A stretch of 64,000 bases of DNA from Sclerotiophoma versabilis (Eukaryota; Ascomycota; Dothideomycetes; Pleosporales; Didymellaceae), in contig JAAROD010000054.1 of the NCBI GenBank assembly GCA_012274445.1, positions 1,302,001-1,366,000 of the forward strand. The letters are read 5' to 3'. Of the stretch, positions 10,146 through 22,288 are shown piece after piece. A program made the translations under genes and the position numbers. How positions within the stretch are numbered: position 1 is the stretch's first letter; each line of letters starts with the position of its first letter. Under the pieces are notes generated by a model, which was given only the letters and a program-made list of their open reading frames with translations, had not been told where the DNA came from and did no database searches.

Positions 10146-11620
10146 AGCGTCCTTCATCCTCACGACCTCACCGACACTGTGACCACGGCCTCAGACAAGG
10201 CCGGCCAGCCCAACCGCTTACACTACGCGAATTTCTTGTGCACCTCAGGAGATGCTGACAATACCTCCAAGCTCCCGCAGCCGACATGCTCCGACCGGTC
10301 TTCTCCCTTTCTTTGTGACACTGCGCTCTGGTCCAACGAGCGTTTCTATGACCCTGTTCAGTGGCGAGCAGCGTTACACTACCCTATCCCTCGACCACCA
10401 TTAATCGCCGAAGACCTCGAACACAATGTCATCATGGATGACAGAGCAGTTGCGCATTCTCTGCATGCAACTGTCAATCACCTCAACGTCAAGGATGAGG
10501 ACGAAGTCATTGAGAACTCTACTCTTGACCACAACCCTAGCCCCTACCACTACAACACCTCCCTCTTCGAATTCAACCATCCAATCACCGGTTACACTCA
10601 TCTTAATCCTCCCACAGCCTACAGTCATTCTAAACTTTTCCCTGCTAGCTACGACGGAACCCTCGCCCCCTTCGGCGGCGAGAGCATCGATGATAAAGAG
10701 CACAAGACTGCGTTCATCGACGGCCTCCGTCACACAAGCGAAGACCGAATGTTTACCTGACTTCTGAGGACAGCCCATCAATGTCACTCAGTGTCGGCGA
10801 GGGCTGCTTCTCCAACAAGAATGTCTTCTTGAGTGCTACAAGTTCGCATGCCAGCGGCAGACCTACAAGGATAAGGACTGTCATGGCATGAACCTTTTTG
10901 TTGCTGAGAATGTCTCTATGATCCAAGACCATCTCAAACATACCACTCATATCCGCTTCACCTGCGCTTCAACATCATGGATACCTTACTTTCGCAGGTC
11001 CTCTTCCCCAAACAAGTCGTCGTCTCTGCAGGTACGATATCCTTCCACTACGCTGATCCACTGGCCGAAAAGAGTCGTCAGATGGCTTTGTTTGTGGAAC
11101 CAAATCAGCCAACGCTGGCTGTGCCTGAACCTGACTTCAGATTGACTTGTCAGCAGAACGAGGCCCGCATCCGAGGCATCTTCGAGCGGCATAGCCTTCA
11201 TGAAGCTGTTTCGTAGATCTAAAAGCAAGGCAAGCATGATGATGCCACCTATGTCTTCCTCAAATTCCGCAATCATGTGAACATCAACCGATATGCTCGT
11301 ACCAACATCCGCCAGCATCGTGTCGACTCAACGAAGCCCACGAAGCCCTTTCACAATGTCAACATCAACACACAATCGCAACACATGTGGAGAGCAGTAT
11401 GTTCTCTCTCACAACAACCTTGTCCAATCTTCCTACACAGATGCTATCGCCCCTCACGACATCTCCAAACCAGCCCTTCGTCCACGTCTTGAACGCCTCT
11501 ACCGTCACGCGGTCAAGCGAGGCCTGCAGTACTTCTTCAAGCTACAGGCTCCACTCCGCGATAACTGGCACCTGTGGTTGCTGTCTCTCACTCGCTCGCT
11601 CACTCACAACAACGCAAATT
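10146..11620 (+). pseudogene. Decayed C2H2-like zinc-finger family gene
   Basis: A coding-like trace runs through the whole interval but changes frame and hits stops. Frame A is open from 10146 to a TGA at 10758 without a convincing start ATG. The trace then resumes one frame over at about 10768 and encodes the only recognisable part: CYKFACQRQTYKDKDCHGMN, followed by a Q-x3-H-x4-HIRFTC segment. This resembles the C-x-F-x-C...K-x-C-x-GM...Q-x2-H-x4-H...C pattern of an abundant family of hypothetical C2H2-type proteins in Pezizomycotina. Near 10970 the trace shifts back (SQVLFPKQVVVSAGT to HEAVS), meets TAG and TAA at 11214-11222, then continues in the same frame (YVFLKFRNHVNINRYARTNI). A further shift near 11400 leads to PALRPRLERLYRHAVKRGLQ. 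No GT-AG intron explains the breaks, so I call a pseudogene with at least three frame changes. Confidence 0.55.
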
Positions 11621-12575
11621 GATTCAACGAACAGGAGAGCAGGACCCGGGGTCGAAGTTGCAGAGCTGTATCCACCAGAATGCGTCTTTGAGGTTCTGTC
11701 GTTGGGTCGTTATAAATCGGAGTCACCGGGTAAATAGCTCACAACAAGTTCCAACGATGACAGCATTGTCTAATCGTGCCCTCTTGTATCAGAGTTATCT
11801 ATCAAAACTACTTTATGATTACAATTGCTGTTCTTCCACGCGTGATTATCCTTTGAACATGTCATAAACCTTCATGCTTGTGCAGCGATGCGAACTTTGT
11901 ACCAGGGTGGATGTCACCCATGGCAGCTTTTTCACGACGCACTTGTAGCCATCGCGCCACTCAATTACAATTCATTTACCATCTGTGAGCCTGGTGGAGC
12001 CACCGTGCACAGCGGATATGCAACAATCTTGACAACGACCCATGTTCTCATCAGTATGATAGGAAATACGAGATCATCTGGGTAGCAACACGCATTGCAG
12101 CCAGACGCTTGCGGCTATACATAGTCATTGACACTCACCGAGACGCTCACGTCCCCGGTAACCTCCTTCAGAAACGTAGATATGGTTCTCACACATAGCG
12201 AGCAACATGGCGGACAGACATACCCTATGGTCTCAAAATCCGTTCATTACGAAAAACACCGAGTCCAAATAACAACCCTTTATCGGCGTGCAGGAGATCA
12301 TCAAGCAAATGGACTCATGCAATGTAGCCTCAGCAATGCGAAGGACCTGGGATCAAAACCGTTCACGCGAAGGATTAAAAGTTGGAAAGAAACTGCTGTC
12401 GTAGCATTGTGTATGTGACTCCACGACCAGCGCAAATATATATACACAAGAAATTCCGGATGATAATCCGATTGAAGAAAAGAACCCCTTCCAATCCCTA
12501 AAGTCATGCATCTCAAACCTGCATATTCCCTATTGGTGTTTTACCACCTAGCATGATCGAAGCCTAAGCAAGCGC
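11621..12575. other. Intergenic region, about 950 bp
   Basis: This is the 3' flank of the decayed locus and of the convergent pectate lyase gene. I found no supported coding frame, RNA gene or repeat. Confidence 0.5.
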
Positions 12576-13611
12576 TTAGAAAGAGAGAGTAGCACCAGCG
12601 GAGCCGACAACCGCAGCCTTGACCTTGGAAGCGGAAATGAGGTTGTTGACCTTGTAAGGGGCACTGGTGAAAGTGCCCTTCTTAGCAGTGTTCTTGGCGC
12701 CACCGAAGTCGTTGCCAGACTCAACAGCGAAACCGTTGTCGATCGAGTACAAAGGCTTCTTGGACTTGACGAAAACGTTGTTCTGGACGAGGAGCTGGGC
12801 ACCCTGGCGGGCGTTAATGCCGTCAGCGACGTTCTCGTAGTAGTTGTTGTAGAAGTGGCCTGTGCCGAAGCGGAACGAAGGACCGCGCGAGTTGAGGTTG
12901 TACAAGTGGTTGTAGGCGTAGGTGACGGTCAGATGGCCCTTGTCTTCGGCGCCGTTGGTGTCGGAGTGGCCGATCAGAGAGGCCTTGTAGTGGTCGTGGA
13001 GCTTGGAGTTGGTGAGGGTGATAAAGTCAGCGGCGTGGGTGATGTCGAGAAGACCGTCGTAGTAGTCCTTGCCGTGGTTAAGGTCGGTGGAGAGGTCGAG
13101 ATGGTCGAGCCAGACGTTCTTGGACTGAAGAGACTGTTAGTGTACGACATTGAACATGAAGGTGTGAAAGTCATACCTTCTGGATGGAGACGCAATCGTC
13201 ATCGACGACCTTCCTTGAAACAAAGTTACGGAGAATGACGTTCTTGGCGTCCTTAACCAGAATGGTGAAGTTATCGAGGACAACCTTGCTGTTTTGTCCG
13301 ATGACAGACTTGTTGCTGCCAACCCTGACTTTCTCACCAGAGCCCTTGATGGGGCCAGTGATGACGACAATCGCGGGGCTGTTGCCCTGGACAGCATCAC
13401 TGAGCTGCTTGAGGGTGGAGACCTTGATGATCTTGCCGCCCTTACCACCGGTGGTACCGCCGTTGGTGGTCGCATAACCAACAGTGGCGACATCCTGGAG
13501 GGAAGCAGCACGCTTCTCGATGCTGCGCTTGACATCGACCATGCTAGGAGTGGGCGCTGCCAGAGCGGTGATGGCCGTGAGGCCGAGGGATACAATGGTA
13601 CTGAACTTCAT
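12576..13611 (-). CDS. Secreted pectate lyase, polysaccharide lyase family 1
   Basis: PL1 enzymes cleave pectate by beta-elimination outside the cell and help fungi break down plant walls. Exons are 13177-13611 and 12576-13124, joined across a 52-bp GTATGA...CAG intron in phase 0, giving 327 aa. The protein has a signal peptide (MKFSTIVSLGLTAITALAA) and a short propeptide with dibasic KRSIEKR sites near residues 28-34, as for Kex2 processing. The parallel beta-helix then shows PL1 landmarks: NSKLHDHYKASLIGHSD, VWLDHLDLS, DYYDGLLDITH, and RGPSFRFGTGHFYNNYYENV, whose Arg is the likely catalytic base. The protein ends in SAGATLSF, normal for the family. A TATA box lies 130 bp upstream. It is the only pectin-degrading gene in the window. 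Confidence 0.92.
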
Positions 13612-15769
13612 TGTGTCGAAGTGTTGACAAGTTCAAGAAAGAATGACTGAAGGTTGAAGCGAAGGACTGTAGTGTTGAGGTTGGAAAGAATGGAAGAGCT
13701 GGGCTGAAGAACAGCATACCAGCAGAGTGCCGTCTCTTATATAGAAAAGCATCATCCAAAATCCGGCCTGTCGTGATGTTCCACGTTCACTCCGCAAAGC
13801 CTTACAAGCATGCCAAGCGTTTCCATCATTTTGTTCCATCGTTCTGGCCCCATTGAAGCCTTGCCGAATCTAGCCACGACAGCGAAGGCCATGCGATTAT
13901 CGATGGGGCACATGGCTTGTTTCGTTTAGGGAGCGTAAGACAAGCAGTGTACAAGCAAAATCAGAGGACGCTCGGCACGATCCGCGAGGAATATGTCTGA
14001 AACGACCTACCGGATACGGTGGGGCCCTCTACTCTTCGCGCCGCCAAGTCAAGGGGGGTCCAAGGTCGAGACATGGCGGTAACTCGAAAAGGTGCCTATG
14101 AGATTGAGCGGACCCCTGCGCGCAGGAATACCGTATACACGATACCCAGCGTGGTGTGGAGAAATCCATGTCTAGGTGAACATCAGTAGTAGCGACATGC
14201 CAAGAGCATAGTTATAGTGTCGTGATGATACGGCATGAGACTGAATATTGATGTGGGGTTTACGGGTTTGCAAGCATCAGAGGGCATGTTAGGCTGTCAC
14301 AGTATACGTGGAAAATCCGGGCATCATTGCATGTTGCAAGAAGTACTGTTGTAACTTCGGGCTCGAATCCTAACCCATTCCGCTTACAGATTTCTCCGGT
14401 TCCTGACTCGAGTGACAGGCAAACATATCGATGTGCGTACGTAGTGATCTAGTGTAAAAAATTTGAAGGCTTGCAGGAGAGCCCAAATCAGATACATCCG
14501 CGTCGGCCTTGTCTCACCAAAGCTATTTCGAAGCATGGCGTCTGTACCAATTCTTTCAGTTGAAGAGCAAGACGAGTAAGGAGTGTCAGTCGTGACATTG
14601 CGGGCCATATGATGGAATTGGTGAGAGATGCATATGACAAGGAGCGAGCTTGGTCTACCAAACGCCTGAATTTGGTCAGCAGTTCATGTCCGGTAGGCAT
14701 TTTCCCCTTGAAAAGTGGTGCGGCGCCAAGGAATGATCATAAATGTCGGTGTGATTGGAGCGAGTGCAGCGTAGAACAACAAGTCAGTTGCTTGTCGAAG
14801 TCAAGAGAATATCTCTTGGTAGATAATTTGACTGCGCCGAACACCCGCTCGTTTGGATATCGGCACAGCCGCAGATGATGCCAATGCTGAGGTACGGATG
14901 GCCAAGAGGACAAGAAGCTGGGCGGCATCGATGCCAAGTTGATGCTGGTGAATGGTGATGCTGAGGCGCGGTGCCTGTTATGAAACAGATGCGCACCAGG
15001 GGTCGACGGGAACACAGTCCATAACCAGCATTAACATCGTCACCATCCTAAGGCCGTGTTCGACCCATTTAAAAGATCACTTGGTTCATGGGTATCGATT
15101 GACATTCTATCTCCAAAGAAACCTCTGAGATGGAGTGTCCAGTAACGAGTGGCGCAGAGCTTGCGCCACAGACACGCCGGAAGCCCGTGCTACAAATCAA
15201 CTACTAACCGTTCGCTAGGGAGAAAGACGTGGATCAACGCAAGCATATGCAATGTCTAGAGATATTTGCTACGCTTCTGTAAAGCTTCAGTCACCCACTT
15301 TGTGGTTGGAAGCACGAAAACAATCGTCGGTGATCCAGATATCACCAGCGCTCGAAAGTTATCAACAATGTGCAGGAGCCGAATATGGAGAATGATAGGA
15401 ATAGAAGGCCTCTGAAGCCTAAGTTGAAGACTTGATGTTGAAGCCGTGGCGAGTACATGTTCGTGCGTCTGGCGCTGCGAGCCTTTGGGAAGTCGCTATC
15501 ACGTGCAAGAGCGCATGTGACATCATCATATGGCCCAAAGCAGTAATCACCTTGGAACGCAGCGTCCAAAGAAGCCAGCGAGACATCTTCTCAAGGCAGC
15601 AACAATCTACATACAATACGTAAGAGGTATCGAGCCCAGTCAGCACTTCTTAGACACACCGAAATACCCAAATTGCCCTTGCTTCACCACTGCCGCGTCT
15701 TAAGACCGCGCGTACACGTCGACTAGATACCTCGCCAACACCCATACCGCAGTAAATCAGCAGTTCATA
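13612..15769. other. Intergenic region, about 2.1 kb
   Basis: Its right and left ends hold the promoters of the divergent pectate lyase and proline-rich protein genes. In between I see only short overlapping frames (under 95 codons) without family-like sequence or clean introns, and no transposon ends. An upstream regulatory region for the pectate lyase is likely but cannot be resolved by eye. Confidence 0.5.
13738..13745 (-). promoter_or_regulatory. TATA box of the pectate lyase gene
   Basis: The minus strand reads CTATATAA about 130 bp upstream of the ATG at 13611. Confidence 0.55.
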
Positions 15770-16420
15770 ATGCCACCGATCCCAGTCTACAAGAACGCGC
15801 CCATAAAGGCGGACGGTGTCACTCCTCAGACTGAAGATGGCTCCAATCCTGCACCAACACCCACCTCACGATACGTACCCGCTACAACCACAGTAGACTC
15901 CTCCGTACCTCCAGCGCCCCAGCCAGGCGCCCGCCCAACACCCACCGCCACCGCGTCCTCAAACTACGGGGGTCCCCCACCTCCTCAGCCTGGCTACACA
16001 GCAACGCACATCACAACCGAGACACGAGTCCACGCGCCGCCACCCCAGTTTACACAGCCGCCGCCAAGTGACTCGCAGCTCGCAGGGCGTTCGACAGTGG
16101 CTTCGACAACGGCGAGCAAGCCAGGCCCTACGACGTTGAACCTGGGGCCTGTGGCTAGTCCGTTCCAAAGTGCGAATACAGGTGGTGCGGTGCCTACGGC
16201 GACTGGGACGGATGGGGGCGAGAGGAGGAGTTTGGAGCATCCACCGGGATATCAGCAGGCGCCTGACAATGCGCCATACACACAAGGTGGTGGCATTGGA
16301 GGTGGGGAGAGCGCTGGGGAGGGCATTGGGTCTCAGGCGTGGAATATGTTGTCGAGGGCTGGCGAGGCGTTGAAGGGCGCGGAGGAGGCAGCATGGAAAG
16401 CTGTGAACGGCAAGAACTGA
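15770..16420 (+). CDS. Proline-rich hypothetical protein with C-terminal amphipathic helix
   Basis: I do not recognise a named family. The 216-aa single-exon protein is low-complexity and rich in Pro, Thr, Ala and Gly over residues 1-180, with PPPPQPGY-type runs. It ends in a predicted helix, QAWNMLSRAGEALKGAEEAA, followed by WKAVNGKN. That end is the only part likely to fold and could bind membrane or a partner. There is no signal peptide or membrane segment. The start context is CATAATGCC. Codon use shifts from C-ending in the first half to G-rich in the second, which reflects composition rather than foreign origin. Confidence 0.7.
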   Translation: MPPIPVYKNAPIKADGVTPQTEDGSNPAPTPTSRYVPATTTVDSSVPPAPQPGARPTPTATASSNYGGPPPPQPGYTATHITTETRVHAPPPQFTQPPPSDSQLAGRSTVASTTASKPGPTTLNLGPVASPFQSANTGGAVPTATGTDGGERRSLEHPPGYQQAPDNAPYTQGGGIGGGESAGEGIGSQAWNMLSRAGEALKGAEEAAWKAVNGKN

Positions 16421-16785
16421 TAGTAAGTCGTCAAGATGAGTTTGCAGTGTACAATAGTGGTCACGAGCTTCACGTAGCGATGGAACGATTTGTTTGTCAA
16501 GGAAACCCGAAATCTTTCTATGAACCGCTATTTTTCCCATGCTCCAAGCGATGGAAAATGAACACCTAGGAAAGGGGTAAATGGACAAAGCAATGCAAGC
16601 CGGATATGACGAGTAGTACAAGGCAAAGTAAAGTACAAGGTGTTTTACCACCGGGTCGTGCTTTCCGTGACGGGCTTGATGTGCTCCATCATTCACCTCT
16701 ACACACAACTCGTCCCCTCGCGTAGCGATTATCTGCTTCCACCACGTGAACTCGTTTTGGGGTATCGAAGAAAGGGGGAAGGCGC
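16421..16785. other. Intergenic region between convergent genes
   Basis: These 365 bp hold the 3' flanks of the proline-rich protein and the ADP/ATP carrier. I see no other features. Confidence 0.5.
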
Positions 16786-18127
16786 TTAACCAGATCCACC
16801 CTTGAACTTCTTGCCGAAGAGGAGGAGCTGGGCCTGGTCGTAGATGGACAGGACACCGGCACCGGCAACACCACGGAGGATGTTGGCACCAGCACCCTTG
16901 AACAGGGACTTGACACCCTCGGCAGCGACGATCTGGCGGGCGGCATCGAGAGTACCGTTGTACTTGACGGCCTCACCGGAGGTCATCATCATACGACGAC
17001 GGATGGTGTCAAGAGGGTAAGAGGCGATACCGGCACCGGTGGTGACGGCCCAACCAAGAGCGAAAGAGGCAAGGAAGTTACCCTCGAGGTTACCGGTAAG
17101 AAGGACAGGCTTGATCGAGTCGTACATACCGAAGTACAGACCACGGTAGACAACGATACCAGCAACGGAGGGGAGGAAACCACGGTAGAGACCGGCAACA
17201 CCGTCGGAAGCGAGGGTCTTCTTGTAGACATCTACGAGACCGTTGAACTGGCGCTCACCACCCTTCTTGGCGGACTTGGCGTCGTTGGCGAGACGGGTAC
17301 GGGCGTAGTCGAGGGAGTAGACGAAGAGGAGGGAAGTGGCACCAGCGGCACCACCGGAAGCCAAGTTACCGGCCATCCACTTGGCGTAACCGTCACGCTC
17401 CTTCTTGTAGGCGAACATGGACTTGTATGTGTCGCGGAAAGCGAAGTTCAGGGCCTGGGTAGGGAAGTAACGGATGACGTTGGCGGTGTTACCACGCCAG
17501 AGAGAGAGGACACCCTCGTTCTGGGCAGTGCGCTTGAAGCACTCGGTGATACCGTCGTACTTGCGGTCGAGACGGCCGGACTTAAGCATCTCATCCTGCG
17601 ATAAGTGTTAGATTGTGATCATCGATAGGTCGTGGTGCAGTTGGTGCGTACCTGGTTCTGGATGAGGAGCTTGACACGCTCGATGGGGGCGGCAGCGGTC
17701 TTCGAGACGGCGGCGGAAACACCACCCACTGATAAGGGGTTAGTAGCTGCATCTTTGCAATAAAGTTTGCGCAACGATAATTCATCGAAGCCGGGAGCCG
17801 TTGGCTCTCAACCTCAATAAAAATCATCAACGCGATGATGAGACGTACTCAAGAAGTCCACCACGAAGCCGGCTGGATGTATGTTAGTCTAATGTCTTAT
17901 CAAAGGAGCCAATTGGAAGCAGCTCAACAGCCAGCTGGCAGCTTCTCAGCACTGGCAGATCCATCCTGTCCATCGGCGTCCTGCTGAGGCAGGCTCGACC
18001 GATGCCATTGAGATGGAAGGTGCGCAGAACGCTGATCCGGTGCAGCTGAAGCTGAAGAGCTCGCTCTTGATGGCGAAAGGGAGTACTGACGCATGCCCAT
18101 AAAGCTCTTATCAGGTTGGCCGCTCAT
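16786..18127 (-). CDS. AAC: Mitochondrial ADP/ATP carrier
   Basis: This carrier exchanges cytosolic ADP for matrix ATP across the inner mitochondrial membrane. Four exons, 18091-18127, 17849-17872, 17652-17728 and 16786-17595, encode 315 aa. The short first exons restore the fungal N-terminus: MSGQPDKSFMGM, then PGFVVDFL, then MGGVSAAVSKTAAAPIERVK. The protein has three carrier repeats, with the signatures PIERVKLLIQNQ, YSLDYARTRLAND and YPLDTIRRRMMMTSGE. The RRRMMM hexapeptide is diagnostic of nucleotide-exchanging AACs. Codon use is strongly biased to C-ending codons, as in highly expressed fungal genes, and matches actin at 58148 in this window. The first intron (218 bp) is longer than usual here and may hold regulatory sequence. 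Confidence 0.96.
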
Positions 18128-20523
18128 TTTTGCGATTCTGTTGCTGAACCGTAAGAGTGGAGAGGGGGAATGAAGGAGATGAAGTTGAGGATTGGGGAAG
18201 GGAAGCTATTAAAGCAGTTGGCGATGCAGATTTTCAATGGAGAAGGCGCGCTAGCGCCGCCAAGGACGCTCAGGCCGCCGCTGCTCCGGGACCTCTTCGA
18301 TGCCTCGGGGGGAGCGGTTTTTATTTCCAGAACAACATTCAAAGAGCTGTCACCTGCTCATTGCGTCAGAAGAGCTGCAGTTTATCTGCAAGATCAGGGC
18401 AAGCATGTTGTAGCTGTTTGGATTTGCACTGTACTGCCGTTGTCCGCCATCTTGCTCATTTCAAGGGAGCAACGACAGGCGTTGCTGTAGCAGCCACAAC
18501 ATCGAAACTCTCTGGCACAGCTGCGCACGCACTACAATCTAGCAGCTACCGCACTTGTAGAACTATAAACCGGGGCTTCACATGTGTCCAGATGCCTTTT
18601 CAAGCTCGAATCCACCCCGAACGCGGTGCGCTTCGCAGCGCTTCTCCTTTTTCCAGGGTCCGCCTTGAGCGCTTTTCCGCTGCCATCACGGTCGGGCAAT
18701 CTCGGGAAGGCCGGGCCAATTACACACGAGGCGATGGAAAATTTGTGGCCCGGCCTCCGTTTGTTGAAAGGACCACGGTTCGCTGTTGCCCAGGTGCTTC
18801 TGGATGTCAGGCCGCGCCGATGATGTCGTTTCGACGAAAAGTTCATTCCTTCGGAAGCTGTTCGAGCAGAGCTGTCGGTTTGTAGCCCCACGGATGCAGC
18901 TGTGCGCTGTCAGGAAGTCTTGTCTGCCACAACATCATGTGGTTGCGCAGGACCAACCAACTTTTCATCATGGAACCGTCTTCTGGCACCCACTGTTTCG
19001 ATGCACGAACGGAGCGTTCGCCGACGCAACGCACGCGACCAGATGCTCCACCAAGCTCGTCATCACCGATAAGAAATGCCGAAGTCAATTAGGAGTGGTC
19101 GCTCACGACGCATCAAAAGGTCCTTTTGTCTTACTTTTGCAATTGCTTGCCAGACATGACCATTGGACGGTGCTGTAAGCTGGACTGCCGGAATTATAGA
19201 GCCGTTTGGACAACATATCCTCAGGACCAGGTTCCTGTATTACCGCAGCAACACCATCAATTAAATCAGCACAATTGCAAAGCCACGGTCAATTGGCCTG
19301 TCTTGCAGCACGGTTCTTGATTATATACTCTGAAGCACTATAGGTTTGTCCATAGGATATTGAGGGCATTACAACCCATTGCTCAACCACACCCGTGCTT
19401 TGAGTCCTGCAAATCTGACATCTACTCAACAATCATAGCTAGGAAACCTCTTGCCCGGCATAATTCGACGAATGCAACAGCGAGACCGCATCGCTCATCG
19501 ATTCCTGAGCTCTCACTCTTATATCTCCCCACCCTCGACACGACCGAATCGACACGACAGCGTACACAATGCAAGCATGAACTGGCGGGGAGAACAAAAT
19601 TGGGGAAACCGATCCTCGCAGATATCAGCTGTGCACGGGAGTCGCCAAAAGGTCTTTCGTAAAGATGCTGCTGTGTGCCAATCCGCCTCGCTCAGCAGTG
19701 CTTTAGATCGATTCATTGTCCTACCCCGATCTCAACCACACACGCAATGCAGCAACAATGCTACGATGATCCTCATTATTCCAATCTGTAAATATTAGCG
19801 GGTGATATAGCGACGGAACGACCGGGAGTAACAAGCAGCCGAGCTGTGACCGAATTGTTCACCCAGGATCTGCTTGCGCGCCCCTAGCTCACCAGCCTAG
19901 CGTGCGCCACCTGGCTCCACTCCCACCACGCTACGCTCCCGCATTGACTCGGTACCTGCGGCAGAGGTCTGTGATCCTCAAAGTTAGACGTCACACAAGC
20001 AGGAGCTGCGGTTGCACTCGTGGCAAAGATGTATTCCCAGAAGGCACGATGGTTTCAATAAGTCTGCAGATGCCTATTCAATGACTGGCGTCTGTCTTGA
20101 CGGCTACAATGGTTGAGTCATGTCCAAAAAGTTGACATGGAAATGCGCATCACGGAGCAACATAAAACGCAAGCGTATATCCAGCAGTCATGAACCGAAA
20201 GATGGGTTTGGCCATCTTTACCAGCAGTTCAGTTACGGTCGTGCATAGAGCTATCTATAACAGAGGACAACAACGACGAACCCCGGATCTCCAACACCAA
20301 GCCACACAAGTACAGCATGATTGCAACCAATACCAATCATCCCAACCCGAGTGCATCGTCCCCGCCGAGCTCAACCAATCCCCTAGAGTCAAGATCCGGT
20401 CTGGCATGCTTCATTAATTACTTACCCGGGTAAGCCGATGCATCGGATTTTCCAACAGCGTACTCGGGCTGAGAACTTGTTTCGTTGGATAAAACACCCA
20501 CATACAACTATGTGAAGCATTGC

Positions 20524-20554
20524 TTTTTTTTTTTTTTTTTTTCTCTCTCTCTCC
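20524..20554 (+). repeat. Poly-T tract followed by (CT)n
   Basis: About 19 T residues run directly into a short CT repeat, at the edge of an AT-rich block. Confidence 0.85.
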
Positions 20555-20684
20555 GGAAGTAGTGAATTGTTGTGGGTTATTGAGATGGATTTCTGTCAAT
20601 ATCATACAAAGAGAAATGTAATAGTGATGATGATGATATAAATCAATAAATGCTGTGATGTTGTAATATCCAAAAAATAAAAAA

Positions 20685-20745
20685 ATAAAAAATGTATGTA
20701 TAAATAAATAAATAGATGAATAAATAGATAATAATATTAAAAACG
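20685..20745 (+). repeat. AT-rich simple repeat with AATA-type units
   Basis: Runs such as AAATAAATAAATAGATGAATA make up most of this stretch. It lies within about 300 bp of unusually AT-rich sequence compared with the surrounding genes. Confidence 0.6.
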
Positions 20746-20970
20746 TCGGTATTTGGTTAAACGTGTGTATTTGATATAACATAATCATATAAATGCGAAG
20801 ATGGATGGGAAGTAGATAGATGTAGCGGCGAAATAAAAGTACAGTGTAAATGCTAGTCTAGACGTGTATTCTGATGCAGATGCAGCGTGGTGGTGGTAAT
20901 GCAGGCCGATGCTCAAGAATCCGTTGTACATGAAGTACAAGCACAAGTAAGAGTAGGAGTAAAGCAACAC

Positions 20971-21032
20971 GCAACCCTCACATAACCTTGCTAGGATCCA
21001 AGCAACCCTCACATAACCTTGCTAGGATCCAA
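20971..21032 (+). repeat. Perfect 31-bp tandem duplication across a stop codon
   Basis: Two identical 31-bp copies, 20971-21001 and 21002-21032, begin GCAACCCTCACATAACC and end GGATCCAA. The right copy holds the last codons and the TGA of the FAD oxidoreductase gene (minus strand). The left copy lies just past that stop. Confidence 0.9.
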
Positions 21033-22288
21033 ACTACTCAAATCCGCACTCTTAATCTTGCCCTCCCATACCAGCTCGCTCAGACATTTGGCCGTGCCGG
21101 GTGCATTCTGGATGCCCCAACATGTATGCCCTGCGCCCATCAAGACGCCTTCCACGCCTGTTTCTCCAATCAGAGGGCCCTGGCCCCGCGACACGTTGGG
21201 GAGATAGCAGGCTTGTCGTGCGGTGACTTGTCCGTCGCGCAGCTCCTCGGACACGGTGGAGACGTGGTCGATAATGTCCTGGCAGCGCTGGTCGTCGACC
21301 TGTACGAGGTCCGAGCTGGTGGGGAGCGGGATCAGGTGGTCGCCTTCGCCGCACGCGTACACCTCCTGGTTTGGGCGGGCGTAGATCTCTGGGGTGACGG
21401 TTTCGCTGCGCTTGGAGGTTGGTGAGCGGGGGAGGTCGATGGATGTGAAGAGGGCGTAGGCGGAGACTGGGCGGGTGGGTCGGATGGTGACGCTGTGGGC
21501 GCGGGTGGCGGAGATTGGGGCTTGTGGCCAGATGGTGCGTGTCCAGGGCCCGGCGGTGATGATTACCGTGTTTGCGTCGAGGGTCTTCTCCTCGCCTCCG
21601 TCCTTGGGCTTGTAGGATACGGCATTGACGGCGCCGGCTGATTGCTGAATGGCTGTTGCCGAGCCGTAGATGATCTTCGCGCCGCTGTCTTGTGCTAACT
21701 GCGCCATACTCGTTGTGAATTGGTAGGGGTGGACTTGCGCGGTCGTGCTTGGGGTGCCCATAGCCTCGTAACTCTGGATACCTTCTGCTGCGATCCAATC
21801 CAGATCTGGCGGCACACCGGCTGCCCGCAGCAGGCCTATCGCTTTTTTGCTTCGTTTCTCCAGACTGACTGAGTTCTCGCTACGCCCGTTTACGGCGCCG
21901 TTCTCGCCGTTCTCGCCCTTCTTCAAAACGCCATACATGTCAATCTGCCCACAGTGCACGGCGCGGTATCCCCATCTTTCTGCGCCACCGTGCTGCTCCG
22001 CAAGTTCCTTATGCAGACGATAGCTTAGCGGAACGATGCATGATGGGTAAGCCCAAAGACCGAGAAGACCTCCTGCTTTTCCTGACGCACCGCCGGCGAT
22101 CTTGGTCGCCTCAAGTAGTGTGATGCTATCTCTTTCTTTGTTAAAACTTGGATGCTGCGATAGGTAGTATGCAGTGGTAGAGCCAATGATACCGCCACCT
22201 GTAGAAATCAATTATGCATGTCTTGACTATTGCACTTCAAGAACGTACCAATAATGACAATATCGCGTTTTGATTGTTCGGCTGCCAT
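21009..22288 (-). CDS. FAD-dependent oxidoreductase, TDA3-like (DAO family)
   Basis: This is a member of the D-amino-acid-oxidase superfamily, closest by motif to yeast Tda3-type oxidoreductases, whose substrate is unclear. Two exons, 22249-22288 and 21009-22198, are split by a 50-bp GTACGT...CAG intron inside the dinucleotide-binding loop. Joining them gives RDIVIIGGGIIGSTTAYYL, the GxGxxG Rossmann motif. Further motifs are TLLEATKIAGGASGKAGGLL (the acidic end of strand 2 plus the flavin loop), TVIITAGPWTRT and the C-terminal GAGHTCWGIQNAPGTAKCLS. The product is 409 aa, with no signal peptide or peroxisomal SKL end (it ends SKVM). The 3' end carries a tandem duplication that repeats the stop region. 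Confidence 0.88.

Larger units (their letters stand above)
18128..20970. other. Long intergenic interval, about 2.8 kb
   Basis: The left end is the promoter of the ADP/ATP carrier. The rest has only short or overlapping frames; the longest, 18157-18885 plus, reads out of the carrier's own promoter and looks non-coding. The right end (about 20520-20830) is very AT-rich with simple repeats. I found no tRNA, transposon ends or conserved protein. Confidence 0.45.

Noticed and set aside
18157..18885. A 242-codon plus frame beginning at the ADP/ATP carrier promoter
   Set aside because: It is Cys/Arg/Ser-rich with no recognisable segment, and it starts inside the divergent promoter and leader.
18128..20970. 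Possible degenerate transposon in the long empty interval
   Set aside because: I found no terminal repeats, no target duplications, no reverse-transcriptase or transposase traces, and no clear repeat-induced mutation signature by eye.
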